Positions 1-9,051 of a stretch of DNA of 64,000 nt are shown here, one piece after another. The stretch spans positions 3,038,001 to 3,102,000 of the forward strand of contig NZ_JAUSYB010000001.1 of assembly GCF_030816505.1 (NCBI RefSeq), read 5' to 3'. The stretch's first letter is position 1. Each line of letters starts with the position of its first letter. Source of the stretch: Microbacterium sp. W4I20 (GTDB lineage Bacteria; Actinomycetota; Actinomycetes; Actinomycetales; Microbacteriaceae). The notes under the pieces are model-generated. The model did not search any database and was not told the DNA's origin. It worked only from the letters and a program-made list of their open reading frames with translations. Position numbers and translations under genes: made by a program.

Positions 1-2
1 AC

Positions 3-1328
3 AATGTGCTCCACGACCTCCCCTACTCCGCGATCTCGATGGGCTGGGGCTGGGGATACATAGACACCCTGGGAGCGCCGGTCGCCGGGAACAACGTGGT
101 CCGGGGCAACCTCGTCTACGACTTCATGAAGGAGCGTCAGGACGGCGGAGCGATCTACACCCTCGGCTCGCAGCTCGGTTCGCAGATCGTGGACAACTAC
201 ACCTACGGCGCCCAGCACATCTTCGGCGGCCTGTACCTCGACAACGGCTCCGCCGGAATCATGGTGAAGAACAACGTCGTGAGCAACGAGGCGGCGAGCT
301 CGAACCAGTGGGCGCTCGTGAACACCTCAGCCGGCGGGTACTGGAACCCGCACGACACCCTCGTGACGCAGAACTTCTTCCGCGCCGGAATGGTCGCCAG
401 CCCCGGCGGCGGCAGCAACGTCGTCACCGCGAACACATCGGTGTCCGGTGCCTGGCCGGCCACGGCGCAAGCGGTGATCGACAACGCCGGTGTGAGCGGA
501 GTGGCAGTCACGGCGGTCGTCCCCGGTGAGCCGGCGCTCTCCACCGGCAAGCCCGCCACGGCCTCGAGCACGTTCTCGGCGACGTATGACCCAGGCAAGG
601 CTGTCGATGGTGACCCGTCCACGCGATGGGCCCAGGGCTCGGGTCTGCCTGACCCCTCGTGGCTGCGAGTGGACCTCGGCGCTCAGTATCAGCTGTCGAG
701 CACGACGACCGTGCCCTACCTGCACACAGGCAAGGCACTCAAGTACAAGATCGAGTACTCGGTGGACGGCAGCACCTGGTCGACCTTCGTGGATCGCACC
801 GCGACCTGGACGGTTCCGGGCACCGACGCCCCTTCCTCCGCGGCGACCGGACGCTATGTGCGCATCACCCTCACTGGCACGCAGGGCCAGGGCGGCAGTC
901 TCCATGAGTTCAAGGTCTACGGCACCCCGGTGCCACCGCTCTCGCAGGGCAAGGCCGCCACGGCTTCGAGCATCTACTCCGGCGCGTACGACGCGAGCAA
1001 GGCGGTCGACGGGAGCGCGGCCACTCGTTGGGCGCAGGGCTCGGACCTGCCTGATCCCTCGTGGCTCCAGGTCGATCTGGGAAGCGCGCAGTCCATCGGT
1101 CGCACCGAGACGCAGGCATATCTCCCGAGCGCCAGCGGCGTGAAGTACAAGATCGAGTACTCCACGAACGGCACGACCTGGTCGATGTTCGCCGACAGGA
1201 CCGCCGCGTTCGTGACTCCCGGGACCGACACCGTCCCGACCGCCGTGTCAGCGCGGTACGTGCGCATCACGTTGACCGGGACGCAGGGCCAAGGCGGCAG
1301 CCTCTACGAGTTCAAGGTCTACGGGTGA
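3..1328 (+). CDS. Right-handed beta-helix protein with two C-terminal discoidin (F5/8C) domains, 5'-truncated by the window
   Basis: The open frame runs in from the left window edge, so the true start is upstream. The first ~165 codons carry the N/G/D-rich short strands of a right-handed parallel beta-helix (VVRGNLVYDF, GLYLDNGSAGIMVKNNVVSN), as in polysaccharide lyases and some glycosidases. Two F5/8 type C / CBM32-like domains follow, at about residues 175-305 and 310-440. They are near-duplicates sharing KPATASS or KAATASS, AVDG, TRWAQGS, DPSWL, VDLG, KYKIEYS and YVRITLTGTQGQGGSL. This suggests an extracellular, glycan-bound enzyme or adhesin, but the substrate cannot be told from the part seen. 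The stop overlaps the start of the downstream esterase by 4 nt (GTGA), so the two are probably co-transcribed. Confidence 0.8.
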   Translation, partial: NVLHDLPYSAISMGWGWGYIDTLGAPVAGNNVVRGNLVYDFMKERQDGGAIYTLGSQLGSQIVDNYTYGAQHIFGGLYLDNGSAGIMVKNNVVSNEAASSNQWALVNTSAGGYWNPHDTLVTQNFFRAGMVASPGGGSNVVTANTSVSGAWPATAQAVIDNAGVSGVAVTAVVPGEPALSTGKPATASSTFSATYDPGKAVDGDPSTRWAQGSGLPDPSWLRVDLGAQYQLSSTTTVPYLHTGKALKYKIEYSVDGSTWSTFVDRTATWTVPGTDAPSSAATGRYVRITLTGTQGQGGSLHEFKVYGTPVPPLSQGKAATASSIYSGAYDASKAVDGSAATRWAQGSDLPDPSWLQVDLGSAQSIGRTETQAYLPSASGVKYKIEYSTNGTTWSMFADRTAAFVTPGTDTVPTAVSARYVRITLTGTQGQGGSLYEFKVYG

Positions 1329-2293
1329 GCGCAGAGCGACGACTTCAGATCCGTCCGCCCGCACCAGAGGGCATCAGCGAAGAGGCGCGGCTGTTCCTCG
1401 ACAGCCAGCCCGCGGCGACCACGGTCGAGTCCCGTACGATCCCTCTCGACGATGTGGAGGGGTGGGAGCGGCTGATCGCAGAGGCGGATGCCGCCACGAG
1501 AGAGCTGCTCGTCGCCTGTCTGCCACCGGCCGGCTCGCTCCTCGTCGAGGACGATCTGATCGGCGACGTCCGAGTGTTCCGCATCCGCCCCCGTGACGGC
1601 GTCGCGGACGAAGGCCCCTTGTTCCTCGATGTGCACGGCGGCGGTCTGATCCAGTGTGGAGGTGACCTCGCCTGGATGACGTCCGCCCTCGCGGCGGCCG
1701 GACGGGACGGTGTCACCTGGGTGCCCGACTACCGGATGCCGCCGCGCCATCCGTATCCCGCGGCGCTCGATGACATCATCGCGGTCTATCGCGCAGCGCT
1801 CAGACACCGCCCCGCATCGCAGATCGTCGTCTCCGGGACGAGCGCGGGCGGAAACCTGGCTGCCGCACTGATGCTGCGAGCGGAGGACGAAGGTCTCCCC
1901 CTGCCCGCTGCCGTCGTCCTGCTCACACCCGAGGTCGACCTGACGGAGTCCGGTGACACGTTCCGCACTCTGATGGGCATCGACATGCTGGACTCCCTGC
2001 GCACCGTGAACGAGCTCTACGCCGCGGGCGCAGATCTCGCGCATCCGTACCTGTCACCGCTGTTCGGAGACGTGACCGGCTGGCCGCCCACGTTCCTCCA
2101 GTCCGGCACGCGCGACCTCTTCCTCTCCAACACGGTGCGGCTGCACCGCAAGCTTCTCGCCGCCGCCGTTCCCGTGGAACTCCACGTCTTCGAGGCCATG
2201 CCGCACGGAAGCTTCGGCGGGCGCACCCCGGAAGATGACGAGCTCCGCGACCACGTGCGCCGCTTCGAGCGGAAACACCTCGGGAGCGTCTGA
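1325..2293 (+). CDS. Alpha/beta hydrolase, HSL-like esterase family
   Basis: A 322-aa hydrolase. The GTG start at 1325 overlaps the preceding stop (GTGA); an upstream extension in this frame would only be the out-of-frame shadow of the discoidin gene. Visible hormone-sensitive-lipase family motifs are the oxyanion-hole HGGG at about residue 104, nucleophile elbow GTSAGG at about 171, an acid in TRDLF at about 262 and the catalytic His in MPHGSF at about 292. There is no signal peptide, so it is likely cytoplasmic. The family cleaves short-chain esters. Lying directly behind a probable glycan-binding protein, it may remove acyl decorations from an imported carbohydrate (inference). Confidence 0.85.
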   Translation: MSAERRLQIRPPAPEGISEEARLFLDSQPAATTVESRTIPLDDVEGWERLIAEADAATRELLVACLPPAGSLLVEDDLIGDVRVFRIRPRDGVADEGPLFLDVHGGGLIQCGGDLAWMTSALAAAGRDGVTWVPDYRMPPRHPYPAALDDIIAVYRAALRHRPASQIVVSGTSAGGNLAAALMLRAEDEGLPLPAAVVLLTPEVDLTESGDTFRTLMGIDMLDSLRTVNELYAAGADLAHPYLSPLFGDVTGWPPTFLQSGTRDLFLSNTVRLHRKLLAAAVPVELHVFEAMPHGSFGGRTPEDDELRDHVRRFERKHLGSV

Positions 2294-2321
2294 TCGCGGT
2301 CTTCTCGGTCGTCCGGCAGGC

Positions 2322-3260
2322 TCAGACCTCGTCGACCGAGAACCGGAACACCGCCCCCTGCCGGAACGGCTCGACGATCTCGAAGTTCTCGAAGGCGGGG
2401 CCGCCGGGGATGGGTGAGGCGCTCGCCCAGTAGGACCAGCGGGCGTTGACGACGGCCTCGAGTTCGGGGTGCGGGTCGTCGACGCGCCAGGTCTGCACCG
2501 CACGACGTCCGAGGAACCGCCAATGCGGGGCGGTATCCGCCGAGTACTCGACCGCGGTCGGGTCGAGCTCGTCTCCGGTCGCACTTACGATCGCAGCGTC
2601 GCCGTCGCGCGTCAGGTCGGCCAACGGGAAGCGTCCGTGCTCGGTGAACGCCGTGCCGGTGAACCCGGGCCAGAGCTCTGCGGGGGTGACGACCCGGTCG
2701 GCGAGGTGCAGGCGGCGCAGCCGCGCCCAGTTGCCCATGGTCGCGGTGAGGATCAGGTGCGAGAGCGGGACGGATGCCGCGTTCGTGAACCCCGCGAGTT
2801 CGACCTCGTGCGGGCGGTCGGCGAAGAACCGAAGCCGAACCCGCACGTCAGCGCCGTTGTCGAACCGCTCCACGCCGATCCATACCGTGAGGGTCTCGAC
2901 GCCGTCGACGGTCTCGATGACCCCGGCGGCCGGCGCGGAAGTCGCACCGCGCTCGGCGGCATCCGACGCATCCGCCGACCAGAACCGCTTACCGCGCTCG
3001 CTGGGATCGAGGGTGCTGGGCTCGAGCTCGGAGAAGCCCCGAGCCGTCGCGCCGACCGGGATCGGCTCCACGGCGATGAAGTTGACCAGGCGCTCGCGCG
3101 GATGGTCGAGGTAGGGCGTGAACACCCGCAGCAGCCCGCGCGGGCCGGGGATCGGCGGGATTCCGACCTGGATGCCGTCGACATGACCCCAGCGGGACTC
3201 GGCGGCAGGAGCACCGGATGGTCGGAGCCATCCGGCAGCGGGGGAGAGGGACATGACCAT
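2322..3260 (-). CDS. Conserved hypothetical protein, probable D-arabinan regulon member
   Basis: A 312-aa protein with no signal peptide, transmembrane segment or family I can name. It is rich in beta-strand-like stretches (TVWIGVERFDNGADVRVRLRFFADRP, broken here only to show its style) and acidic/aromatic residues, consistent with a beta-sandwich or mutarotase-like fold (weak inference). Two in-frame ATGs, 3260 and 3254, are possible. It is transcribed divergently from the GH183 lipoprotein gene, and the LacI-type palindrome at 3275-3286 lies 15 nt upstream of its start. It is therefore probably controlled with the locus and concerned with the same sugar; its function is unknown. Confidence 0.7.
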   Translation of the reverse strand: MVMSLSPAAGWLRPSGAPAAESRWGHVDGIQVGIPPIPGPRGLLRVFTPYLDHPRERLVNFIAVEPIPVGATARGFSELEPSTLDPSERGKRFWSADASDAAERGATSAPAAGVIETVDGVETLTVWIGVERFDNGADVRVRLRFFADRPHEVELAGFTNAASVPLSHLILTATMGNWARLRRLHLADRVVTPAELWPGFTGTAFTEHGRFPLADLTRDGDAAIVSATGDELDPTAVEYSADTAPHWRFLGRRAVQTWRVDDPHPELEAVVNARWSYWASASPIPGGPAFENFEIVEPFRQGAVFRFSVDEV

Positions 3261-3274
3261 GACCCTAGTGCGAT

Positions 3275-3294
3275 GAAATCGATTTCGCTAGATT
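3275..3294 (+). promoter_or_regulatory. LacI-type operator plus -10 box for the GH183 lipoprotein gene
   Basis: GAAATCGATTTC is a perfect 12-bp palindrome (3275-3286) followed two bases later by TAGATT (3289-3294), a good actinobacterial -10. The ATG at 3302 lies 7 nt after the -10 with no Shine-Dalgarno sequence, so this transcript is probably leaderless. The same palindrome recurs at 4478 and 15905, and with one mismatch at 14274. Confidence 0.8.
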
Positions 3295-3301
3295 CGATCC
3301 C

Positions 3302-4450
3302 ATGCACCGACGCACCCCCTCATCCCGTCGCGCCCTCGTCGCGGCATCCGTCGTCCTGGCTCTCGGCCTCGCCGGGTGCGCAACCGGTGGCAGTCCCGAG
3401 GTCGATCCCGATCCGGACAAGCCGTTCGTGCTGACGGGGGTGACCGACGTCACCGAGATCGCGCAACTCACCGGCCCCGACGCCATGAACGACACGGCAT
3501 CCGTCTCCGTCGCCGGCACGGATCTCGGGTCGATGGTGAACGTCGGCGAGAAGACGTTCTTCCTGTTCGGCGACACATTCGGGGAGCGGGATCCCGACTC
3601 CATCGGCGGGCAGGGCGAGTTCTGGCGATCGAACGTCGCCGCCTGGACCACCGATGACGATCCGACCGACGGCATCGACTTCGAGGGCTGGGTGGAAGAC
3701 GACATCGGTCTGGCCGCCCCGCTCATCGAGGGCGATCACGACGCCAACGGAGCAGGCGGCGAGGTGACGAACATCCCCACCTACGGCTTCGCGATCGGCG
3801 AGACGATCTACGTGTCGTACATGTCGGTGAAGTTCTGGGGCGAGCCGGGCGCCTGGGATGCGAACCGTTCCGCGCTCATCGTCTCGCGCGACGACGGCGA
3901 GAGCTGGTCTCCGGTGGAGGGCGTCGAGTGGCCCGGTGACTCGAACTTCGTCCAGTTCGCGACCGCGCAGGTGAGCGAGGGCGGACAGGACTGGATCTAC
4001 TTCTGGTCGATCCCGTCCGGGCGGTTCGGCGGCGTGCAGCTGATGCGCGTGCCCGCCACCGAGAAGGCCGTCGAAGACCAGGGCGCCTACTCGTACTTCG
4101 CCGGGATCGACGGCGAGAACCCGCGCTGGAGCGACGATCTCGCCGACGCCGAGACGATCGTCGAGGGTACGATCGGCGAGCTCTCGGTGATGTGGTCGAC
4201 CTATCTCGAGCGGTGGATCATGACGTATTCGGATGCCGGCAGCGCCTACATCCGCGAGGGGATCACGCCGTGGGGACCGTGGGGCGATCCGATCGAGCTC
4301 GTGCCGGGCGCGGACTATCCCGGCCTCTACTCGCCGTACTTGAATCCGCGCTATGTCACGGAGGACGGCCGCCGGATCCACTTCTCGCTCTCCCTGTGGG
4401 ACCCGTACAACGTGTTCTGGTTCTCGGCCGATCTCCAGCGGGCTGAGTAA
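3302..4450 (+). CDS. DUF4185 / GH183-type endo-D-arabinanase, lipoprotein
   Basis: A 382-aa lipoprotein: Arg-rich n-region, hydrophobic core and lipobox LAGC with Cys26. The rest is a DUF4185 domain, a five-bladed propeller fold now called GH183 whose characterised members are endo-acting D-arabinanases on mycobacterial arabinogalactan and lipoarabinomannan. The two Asp motifs shared with the other two copies in this window are TDLG (Asp74) and FGDT (Asp91), followed by a C-terminal S-W-PYN motif. It should sit on the outer face of the membrane and cut D-arabinan into importable oligosaccharides. It is the first gene after a LacI operator, upstream of the ABC importer, and its start looks leaderless. 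Confidence 0.85.
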   Translation: MHRRTPSSRRALVAASVVLALGLAGCATGGSPEVDPDPDKPFVLTGVTDVTEIAQLTGPDAMNDTASVSVAGTDLGSMVNVGEKTFFLFGDTFGERDPDSIGGQGEFWRSNVAAWTTDDDPTDGIDFEGWVEDDIGLAAPLIEGDHDANGAGGEVTNIPTYGFAIGETIYVSYMSVKFWGEPGAWDANRSALIVSRDDGESWSPVEGVEWPGDSNFVQFATAQVSEGGQDWIYFWSIPSGRFGGVQLMRVPATEKAVEDQGAYSYFAGIDGENPRWSDDLADAETIVEGTIGELSVMWSTYLERWIMTYSDAGSAYIREGITPWGPWGDPIELVPGADYPGLYSPYLNPRYVTEDGRRIHFSLSLWDPYNVFWFSADLQRAE

Positions 4451-4477
4451 CATGACCCATGCTTTTCCCTTGCGCAT

Positions 4478-4498
4478 GAAATCGATTTCGCCTACTCT
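4478..4498 (+). promoter_or_regulatory. LacI-type operator and -10 box of the D-arabinan ABC importer operon
   Basis: GAAATCGATTTC (4478-4489), identical to the copy at 3275, followed three bases later by TACTCT (4493-4498) as a -10. The expected transcript starts near 4505 and has a leader of about 100 nt before the substrate-binding protein. Confidence 0.8.
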
Positions 4499-4605
4499 GG
4501 CGCTACCCGGTCACTGAGGATCGATCGGCCCGGCCGGTGGTCTTCGGCAACAGCCGAGCACACAGCACCGACTCGACGAGGAGTCCGTTCCCTGAGGAGG
4601 AACAA

Positions 4606-5973
4606 ATGAGAATCACCACCCGAACCCGCCGCACCGCGGTCGCCGCTCTCGGCGCCCTCACGGTCGGCGCGATGCTCGCCGCCTGCGGCGCCGGCACCCC
4701 CGGTGGAACGGCCGGAGGGGACGGCGGCGAAGACGGCGTCACCACCATCCAGTTCTGGCACCGCAACTTCACGCCCGCCGAGAACGAGTGGTACGCCAAC
4801 ATCGTCAAGGAGTTCAACAAGTCCCAGGACGAGATCAAGGTCGTCGACACCGAGGTGCCGGCCGACGCGTGGGACCAGAAGATGAAGGCCGCGCAGGCCG
4901 CCGGCAAGGCTCCCGACGTCTACACGAGCTCGGCGAACCTGCTCGACCTGGTCAACGCGGGCTCGGTGCACGAGCTCGACTCGATCGTCTCGGAAGACGC
5001 CCTCCGCCAGATCCTGGACAACGCGACGTCGATCTCCGAGGTCGGCGGCAAGCACTACGCCTACCCGCTCCTGCTCGAGCCGCAGACCGTGCTGTTCTGG
5101 AACACCGACATGCTCGACGCCGCCGGTGTCGACTCGGCTGCCGCTCCCGAGACCTGGGACGACCTGCTCGACGCCTGCGCGAAGATCCAGCCGACGCTCG
5201 GCGACGGGCAGTACTGCATCTCCCCGGCGCAGGACGCCGTGACCTTCGCCTGGTCGACGGTCGGGCAGCAGTACAACTTCGCCGGCCACCTCGCCCTGAC
5301 CGATGACTGGGCGGCGCCCGACATCGACAACGACGGCTACCGGTCGCTGATGGAGCAGTACAAGGTGCTGTGGGACAAGGGCTACATGCCGAAGCAGCCC
5401 CTCGCCGCGTACGTCGCCGGTGAGGACTTCGGCCAGCAGAAGGTGGCGTTCAAGGTCTCCGGCTCCTGGATGATGTCGGAGATCGGCTCGGACTACCCCG
5501 ACCTGCTCTCGAAGACCGGCGTCGGCGCATTCCCGAACGCCTCGGATGCCGACGGCCGCACCGCCACCACGATGGGCAACTTCACCTGGGTGGTCGACGC
5601 CAAGAGCAAGAACGCGGAGGCCGCAGGGAAGTTCCTCGAGTGGTCGATCGCGGGCGACCCGGAGAACCTCGTGCCGTTCTTCGTCGACACGCAGTTCACC
5701 AAGGTGCCGGTCCGCCAGTCGGTGCAGGATGCCGTCGCCGCCAGCCAGGAGGCCGCAGACGCCCCGTGGTCGAGCATCATCGTCGACGACATCGCGCCGG
5801 ACGCGATCGCGGGTGCGACCTACCCGTGGGACGTCAACCTCGCCGTCGGCACCGCCATGGAGTCCGTGATGAAGGGCTCGGCGTCGCCTGACGACGCGAT
5901 CAAGACGGCCAACGCCGCGATCCAGACGGTCATCGACCGTGACGGGCTGCCCGACAAGGCGCCCAAGAACTGA
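4606..5973 (+). CDS. CUT1-family ABC transporter substrate-binding lipoprotein
   Basis: A 455-aa extracellular sugar-binding protein. The ATG at 4606 follows a strong AGGAGG; upstream in-frame codons lie in the leader. Twin-Arg-like n-region, hydrophobic stretch and lipobox LAAC (Cys27) mark a lipoprotein. The remainder is typical of solute-binding family 1 (TTIQFWHR, WDQKMKAAQAAGKAPDV, ETWDDLLDAC). It is followed by two permease genes but no ATPase. Position between two GH183 genes and under the shared operator indicates that it binds D-arabino-oligosaccharides (inference). CUT1 systems lacking their own ATPase usually share an MsiK-type ATPase encoded elsewhere. Confidence 0.92.
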   Translation: MRITTRTRRTAVAALGALTVGAMLAACGAGTPGGTAGGDGGEDGVTTIQFWHRNFTPAENEWYANIVKEFNKSQDEIKVVDTEVPADAWDQKMKAAQAAGKAPDVYTSSANLLDLVNAGSVHELDSIVSEDALRQILDNATSISEVGGKHYAYPLLLEPQTVLFWNTDMLDAAGVDSAAAPETWDDLLDACAKIQPTLGDGQYCISPAQDAVTFAWSTVGQQYNFAGHLALTDDWAAPDIDNDGYRSLMEQYKVLWDKGYMPKQPLAAYVAGEDFGQQKVAFKVSGSWMMSEIGSDYPDLLSKTGVGAFPNASDADGRTATTMGNFTWVVDAKSKNAEAAGKFLEWSIAGDPENLVPFFVDTQFTKVPVRQSVQDAVAASQEAADAPWSSIIVDDIAPDAIAGATYPWDVNLAVGTAMESVMKGSASPDDAIKTANAAIQTVIDRDGLPDKAPKN

Positions 5974-6049
5974 TATCGCTCGCTGTTCGGGGGCCGGGCC
6001 CATCCGGTCCCCGAACAGCGTCGCACCCTGAGATCGCGACGAGGTGGAA

Positions 6050-6976
6050 ATGGCCAGTCAGGCTGTGCAGGAACGCCGGGAGATCCGGCAGAGACAGAAC
6101 CGGTACAAGTACCGCGACAACAGGACCGCCTACTGGTTCCTGGTCCCGCTGGTGGTGCTGCTGGGGATCTTCGTGATCTGGCCGGCGATCTACGCCGGGT
6201 TCCTCTCGTTCCAGGACTGGAGCTTCTACAAGGATCCGGAGTTCGTCGGCATCCGCAACTACGCCAACGTGCTGAAGGACCCGCTGTTCATCGCGACGAT
6301 CGGGCGCGGCTTCCTGTTCGTGCTGATGACGGTCCCGCCGATGCTGATCCTGGCCTTCCTGTTCGCCAGTCTCGTGGTGGCGGTGTCGCGCCGGGCCGCG
6401 AGCGTGCTGAAGGTCAGCATCTACATCCCGACGATCATCTCCGCGGTGATCACGTCGATCATCTTCGTGCTGATCTACAACTACTCCGGCGGTCTGCTGA
6501 ACGCGTTCCTCGGGGTGTTCGGCGTCGAGCCGATCGCGTGGATCGGTGACCCGAAGTGGGCGCTGCTCGCCGTCGCCGTCCCGGCCATCTGGCTCGGGAT
6601 GGGGCTCACCTCCCTGATCATGGTCGCCGCGATGGTCGACATCCCGACCGAGTACTACGAGGCGGCCGCGATGGAAGGCGCGAACTGGGGGCAGAAGACG
6701 GCGTACATCACGATCCCGCAGATGAAGAACGTGATGCTCTACCTGCTCATCACCGGGTTCGTCGCGGCGATCCAGCAGTTCGAGCTCCCGCTCGTGATGA
6801 CGCAGGGCGGTCCGCTCGACTCGACGACCCTGCCGAACCTCTTCATCTTCAACCACTTCCGCAACGACGTGAACGTCGGCTATTCGATCGCGGCCGCGCT
6901 GCTGCTGTTCGTGGTGCTGGGAACCATCTCGGCGCTGGTGTTCAAGTTCGTCAACTCCGAGAGGCTGGTCGACTGA
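6050..6976 (+). CDS. CUT1 sugar ABC transporter permease (MalF-like)
   Basis: A 308-aa integral membrane protein with six predicted segments and the EAA-loop signature (YYEAAAMEGANWGQKTAYITIPQ region, around residues 203-225). ATG 6050 is preferred over GTG 6044 because GAGGTGG lies at the right distance from it. It lies 77 nt after the binding-protein gene and 1 nt before the second permease. It forms the transmembrane channel heterodimer for import of oligosaccharides produced by the GH183 enzymes (inference from context). Confidence 0.92.
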   Translation: MASQAVQERREIRQRQNRYKYRDNRTAYWFLVPLVVLLGIFVIWPAIYAGFLSFQDWSFYKDPEFVGIRNYANVLKDPLFIATIGRGFLFVLMTVPPMLILAFLFASLVVAVSRRAASVLKVSIYIPTIISAVITSIIFVLIYNYSGGLLNAFLGVFGVEPIAWIGDPKWALLAVAVPAIWLGMGLTSLIMVAAMVDIPTEYYEAAAMEGANWGQKTAYITIPQMKNVMLYLLITGFVAAIQQFELPLVMTQGGPLDSTTLPNLFIFNHFRNDVNVGYSIAAALLLFVVLGTISALVFKFVNSERLVD

Positions 6977-6977
6977 G

Positions 6978-7874
6978 ATGGTCGTCATGCAGGACACCAC
7001 CCGCATCGTCCTCGCCGGCAAGGAGCCGCGGGCGCAGCGCAAGGCACCGCGCACCGCCGGCGGCTGGCTCCTCGTTCTCGGCAAGGTGATCCTCGGCGCG
7101 ATCTTCGTGATCGCCTCGCTGTTCCCGCTCGCCTGGATGATCATCGCCGGCTTCAAGTCCAAGACCGAGGTCGTCGAGACGCCGTTCCAGTTCTTCCCCG
7201 AGGTGTGGCTGTGGCAGAACTACGCGCAGATCCTCGCCGACCCGACGTTTCTGCAGACGCTCGCGTGGACGTTCATGGGAGCCGTGCTGTTCACGGTGGG
7301 AAGCCTCGCGGTGAACTCGCTCGCGGCCTACGCCTTCGCGCGGCTGGACTTCCGGTTCAAGGGGATCATCTGGGTGATCGTCATCACCACGATGTTCATC
7401 CCGGGCATGACCATCCTGCTCACGAGCTTCATCGTCGTCACCCGGCTGTCGATGCTCGACACCCTCAGCGTGCTGGTCATCCCCGGTCTTGCGAGCGCCG
7501 GCATGGTCTTCTTCATCCGGCAGTTCTACCTGAACATCCCGAAGAGCCTCGAGGAGGCGGCGATGCTCGACGGCTGCGGCCGGTTCGGCATCTTCGTGCG
7601 CATCTTCCTGCCGCTGTCGAAGCCGCCGTTCGTGGTGATGGGCATCACGGCCTTCCTCGGCTACTGGAACTCGTACGTCTGGCCGATCCTGACGATCACC
7701 TCGCCCGAGCGCTTCGTGCTGCAGCAGTACCTCGCGACGTTCCGCTCCGAGCGCAGCACCGAGCTCGGGCTGCTGATGGCCGGCTCCGTGCTGGCCGCGG
7801 CACCGGTGATCATCCTGTTCCTGATCTTCCAGCGCCAGATCATCGGCAACATCAAGATGGCGGGACTCAAGTAA
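6978..7874 (+). CDS. CUT1 sugar ABC transporter permease (MalG-like)
   Basis: A 298-aa permease, partner of the preceding MalF-like protein. It has hydrophobic segments, a periplasmic-type loop (FKSKTEVVETPFQFFPE) and the EAA motif (EEAAMLDGCGRFGIFVRIFLP region). ATG 6978 follows the previous TGA by one base. The downstream gene (GH183 copy 2) starts 22 nt later with GAGAGGAGAGG as ribosome site, so importer and secreted hydrolase are probably one operon. Confidence 0.92.
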   Translation: MVVMQDTTRIVLAGKEPRAQRKAPRTAGGWLLVLGKVILGAIFVIASLFPLAWMIIAGFKSKTEVVETPFQFFPEVWLWQNYAQILADPTFLQTLAWTFMGAVLFTVGSLAVNSLAAYAFARLDFRFKGIIWVIVITTMFIPGMTILLTSFIVVTRLSMLDTLSVLVIPGLASAGMVFFIRQFYLNIPKSLEEAAMLDGCGRFGIFVRIFLPLSKPPFVVMGITAFLGYWNSYVWPILTITSPERFVLQQYLATFRSERSTELGLLMAGSVLAAAPVIILFLIFQRQIIGNIKMAGLK

Positions 7875-7896
7875 GCGGTACCGAGAGGAGAGGTCG

Positions 7897-8997
7897 ATGA
7901 AGACCGAGAACACGTACGGACCGAAGATCAGTCGCCGGGGAGTGCTCCAGGGCGCGGCGGTGGTGGGAGCGTCCTTCTTCGCCGCGACCGCGGTGCCGGC
8001 GCCGGCGTCGGCCGCCGGCCTGACCGTGTCGAGAATCAAGGTGCTCGCGGGCACGCAGAGTCCCTCGCAGTACGGCATCGGGGCGACGGATCTCGGCATC
8101 CCCGCACGAACGCCGGACGGGCGGATGCTGTTCCTGTTCGGCGACACGTGGGCCGACCACGTCGGCGGCGCGAACTGGCGCTCCCCGGTCGCGCTGTACT
8201 CGTCGACCACGAACCTCGCGGCCGGAGTGACCTTCAACGGCTCCGGCGGGGCGGGCGCGAACACGCAGGGTGTGGCTCCGCAGCTCTGGTACTACCCGCA
8301 TGACGCCTACTTCACGACGGTCATCCCCTCGGACGTGATCACGATCGGATCGCGGATGTATCTGCACGCGATCGTGAACGGCCCGGCCTTCGGGGCCGTG
8401 CGCTGGACGGAGCTGTGGAAGTCGGACGACAACGGCGCCACCTGGCAGCACACCGGTCTGCAGTTCCCGGCGAACATGGCCGGCGGCAAGTTCCAGTGCA
8501 TCACGTGGGGCCTCGGCAGCGACGGCTACGTGTACATCTACGGCACCGGCTTCCAGCGAGACAAGGGCATCGTGCTCTACCGGGTGCCGTCGAACAACAT
8601 GACCACGCTCTCGGCCTACCAGCCGTGGGGCTTCGCGAACGGATCCTGGGGCTGGGGCAAGCCGGTGACCGAAGTGCTCTCCGGCGGGTTCGGCGAGATG
8701 TGCCTGCGTCCGCTCGGCGGCAAGTGGATCCTCACGTGGTTCAACGCCCCGGCGTACCGGATCGACGCGATGGTGCTGAACACCCCGACCGACAACCTCT
8801 ATACGGCGACGAAGACCACGCTGCTGTACGGGAGCGAGTGGAACCAGGAGGATGCTTCGCACGTCGCGCAGCTGTACGGCGGCTACATCATCCCCGGGTC
8901 GACCCTGTCGGATCTGCACCTCAGCGTGAGCCAGTGGCACACCGGGAACAACAGCGTCTACCACTCCGAGCAGTTCCGGGTGCAGGGGCTCGTGTAG
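7897..8997 (+). CDS. DUF4185 / GH183-type endo-D-arabinanase, Tat-exported
   Basis: A 366-aa protein with a twin-arginine signal (ISRRGVLQG, Arg13-Arg14), hydrophobic core and cleavage near ASAAG (about residue 40). The mature part is a single DUF4185 domain with the shared Asp motifs TDLG (Asp65) and FGDTW (Asp83), and ends in the SQWHTGNNSVYHSE motif. There is no lipobox and no accessory module, so it should be released folded outside the cell. The expected activity is endo-cleavage of D-arabinan, as in GH183. It is the last gene of the importer operon. Confidence 0.87.
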   Translation: MKTENTYGPKISRRGVLQGAAVVGASFFAATAVPAPASAAGLTVSRIKVLAGTQSPSQYGIGATDLGIPARTPDGRMLFLFGDTWADHVGGANWRSPVALYSSTTNLAAGVTFNGSGGAGANTQGVAPQLWYYPHDAYFTTVIPSDVITIGSRMYLHAIVNGPAFGAVRWTELWKSDDNGATWQHTGLQFPANMAGGKFQCITWGLGSDGYVYIYGTGFQRDKGIVLYRVPSNNMTTLSAYQPWGFANGSWGWGKPVTEVLSGGFGEMCLRPLGGKWILTWFNAPAYRIDAMVLNTPTDNLYTATKTTLLYGSEWNQEDASHVAQLYGGYIIPGSTLSDLHLSVSQWHTGNNSVYHSEQFRVQGLV

Positions 8998-9051
8998 GGG
9001 TCGCGAGAGGAGCGCGTCACGCCCGTAGGCTTGCTGCGGGACGGAGACGAC

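Noticed and set aside
9031..9051. TTG start for the THUMP methyltransferase
   Set aside because: The GTG at 9052 has GGAG at proper distance and begins the family-like sequence; the TTG start lacks a ribosome site.
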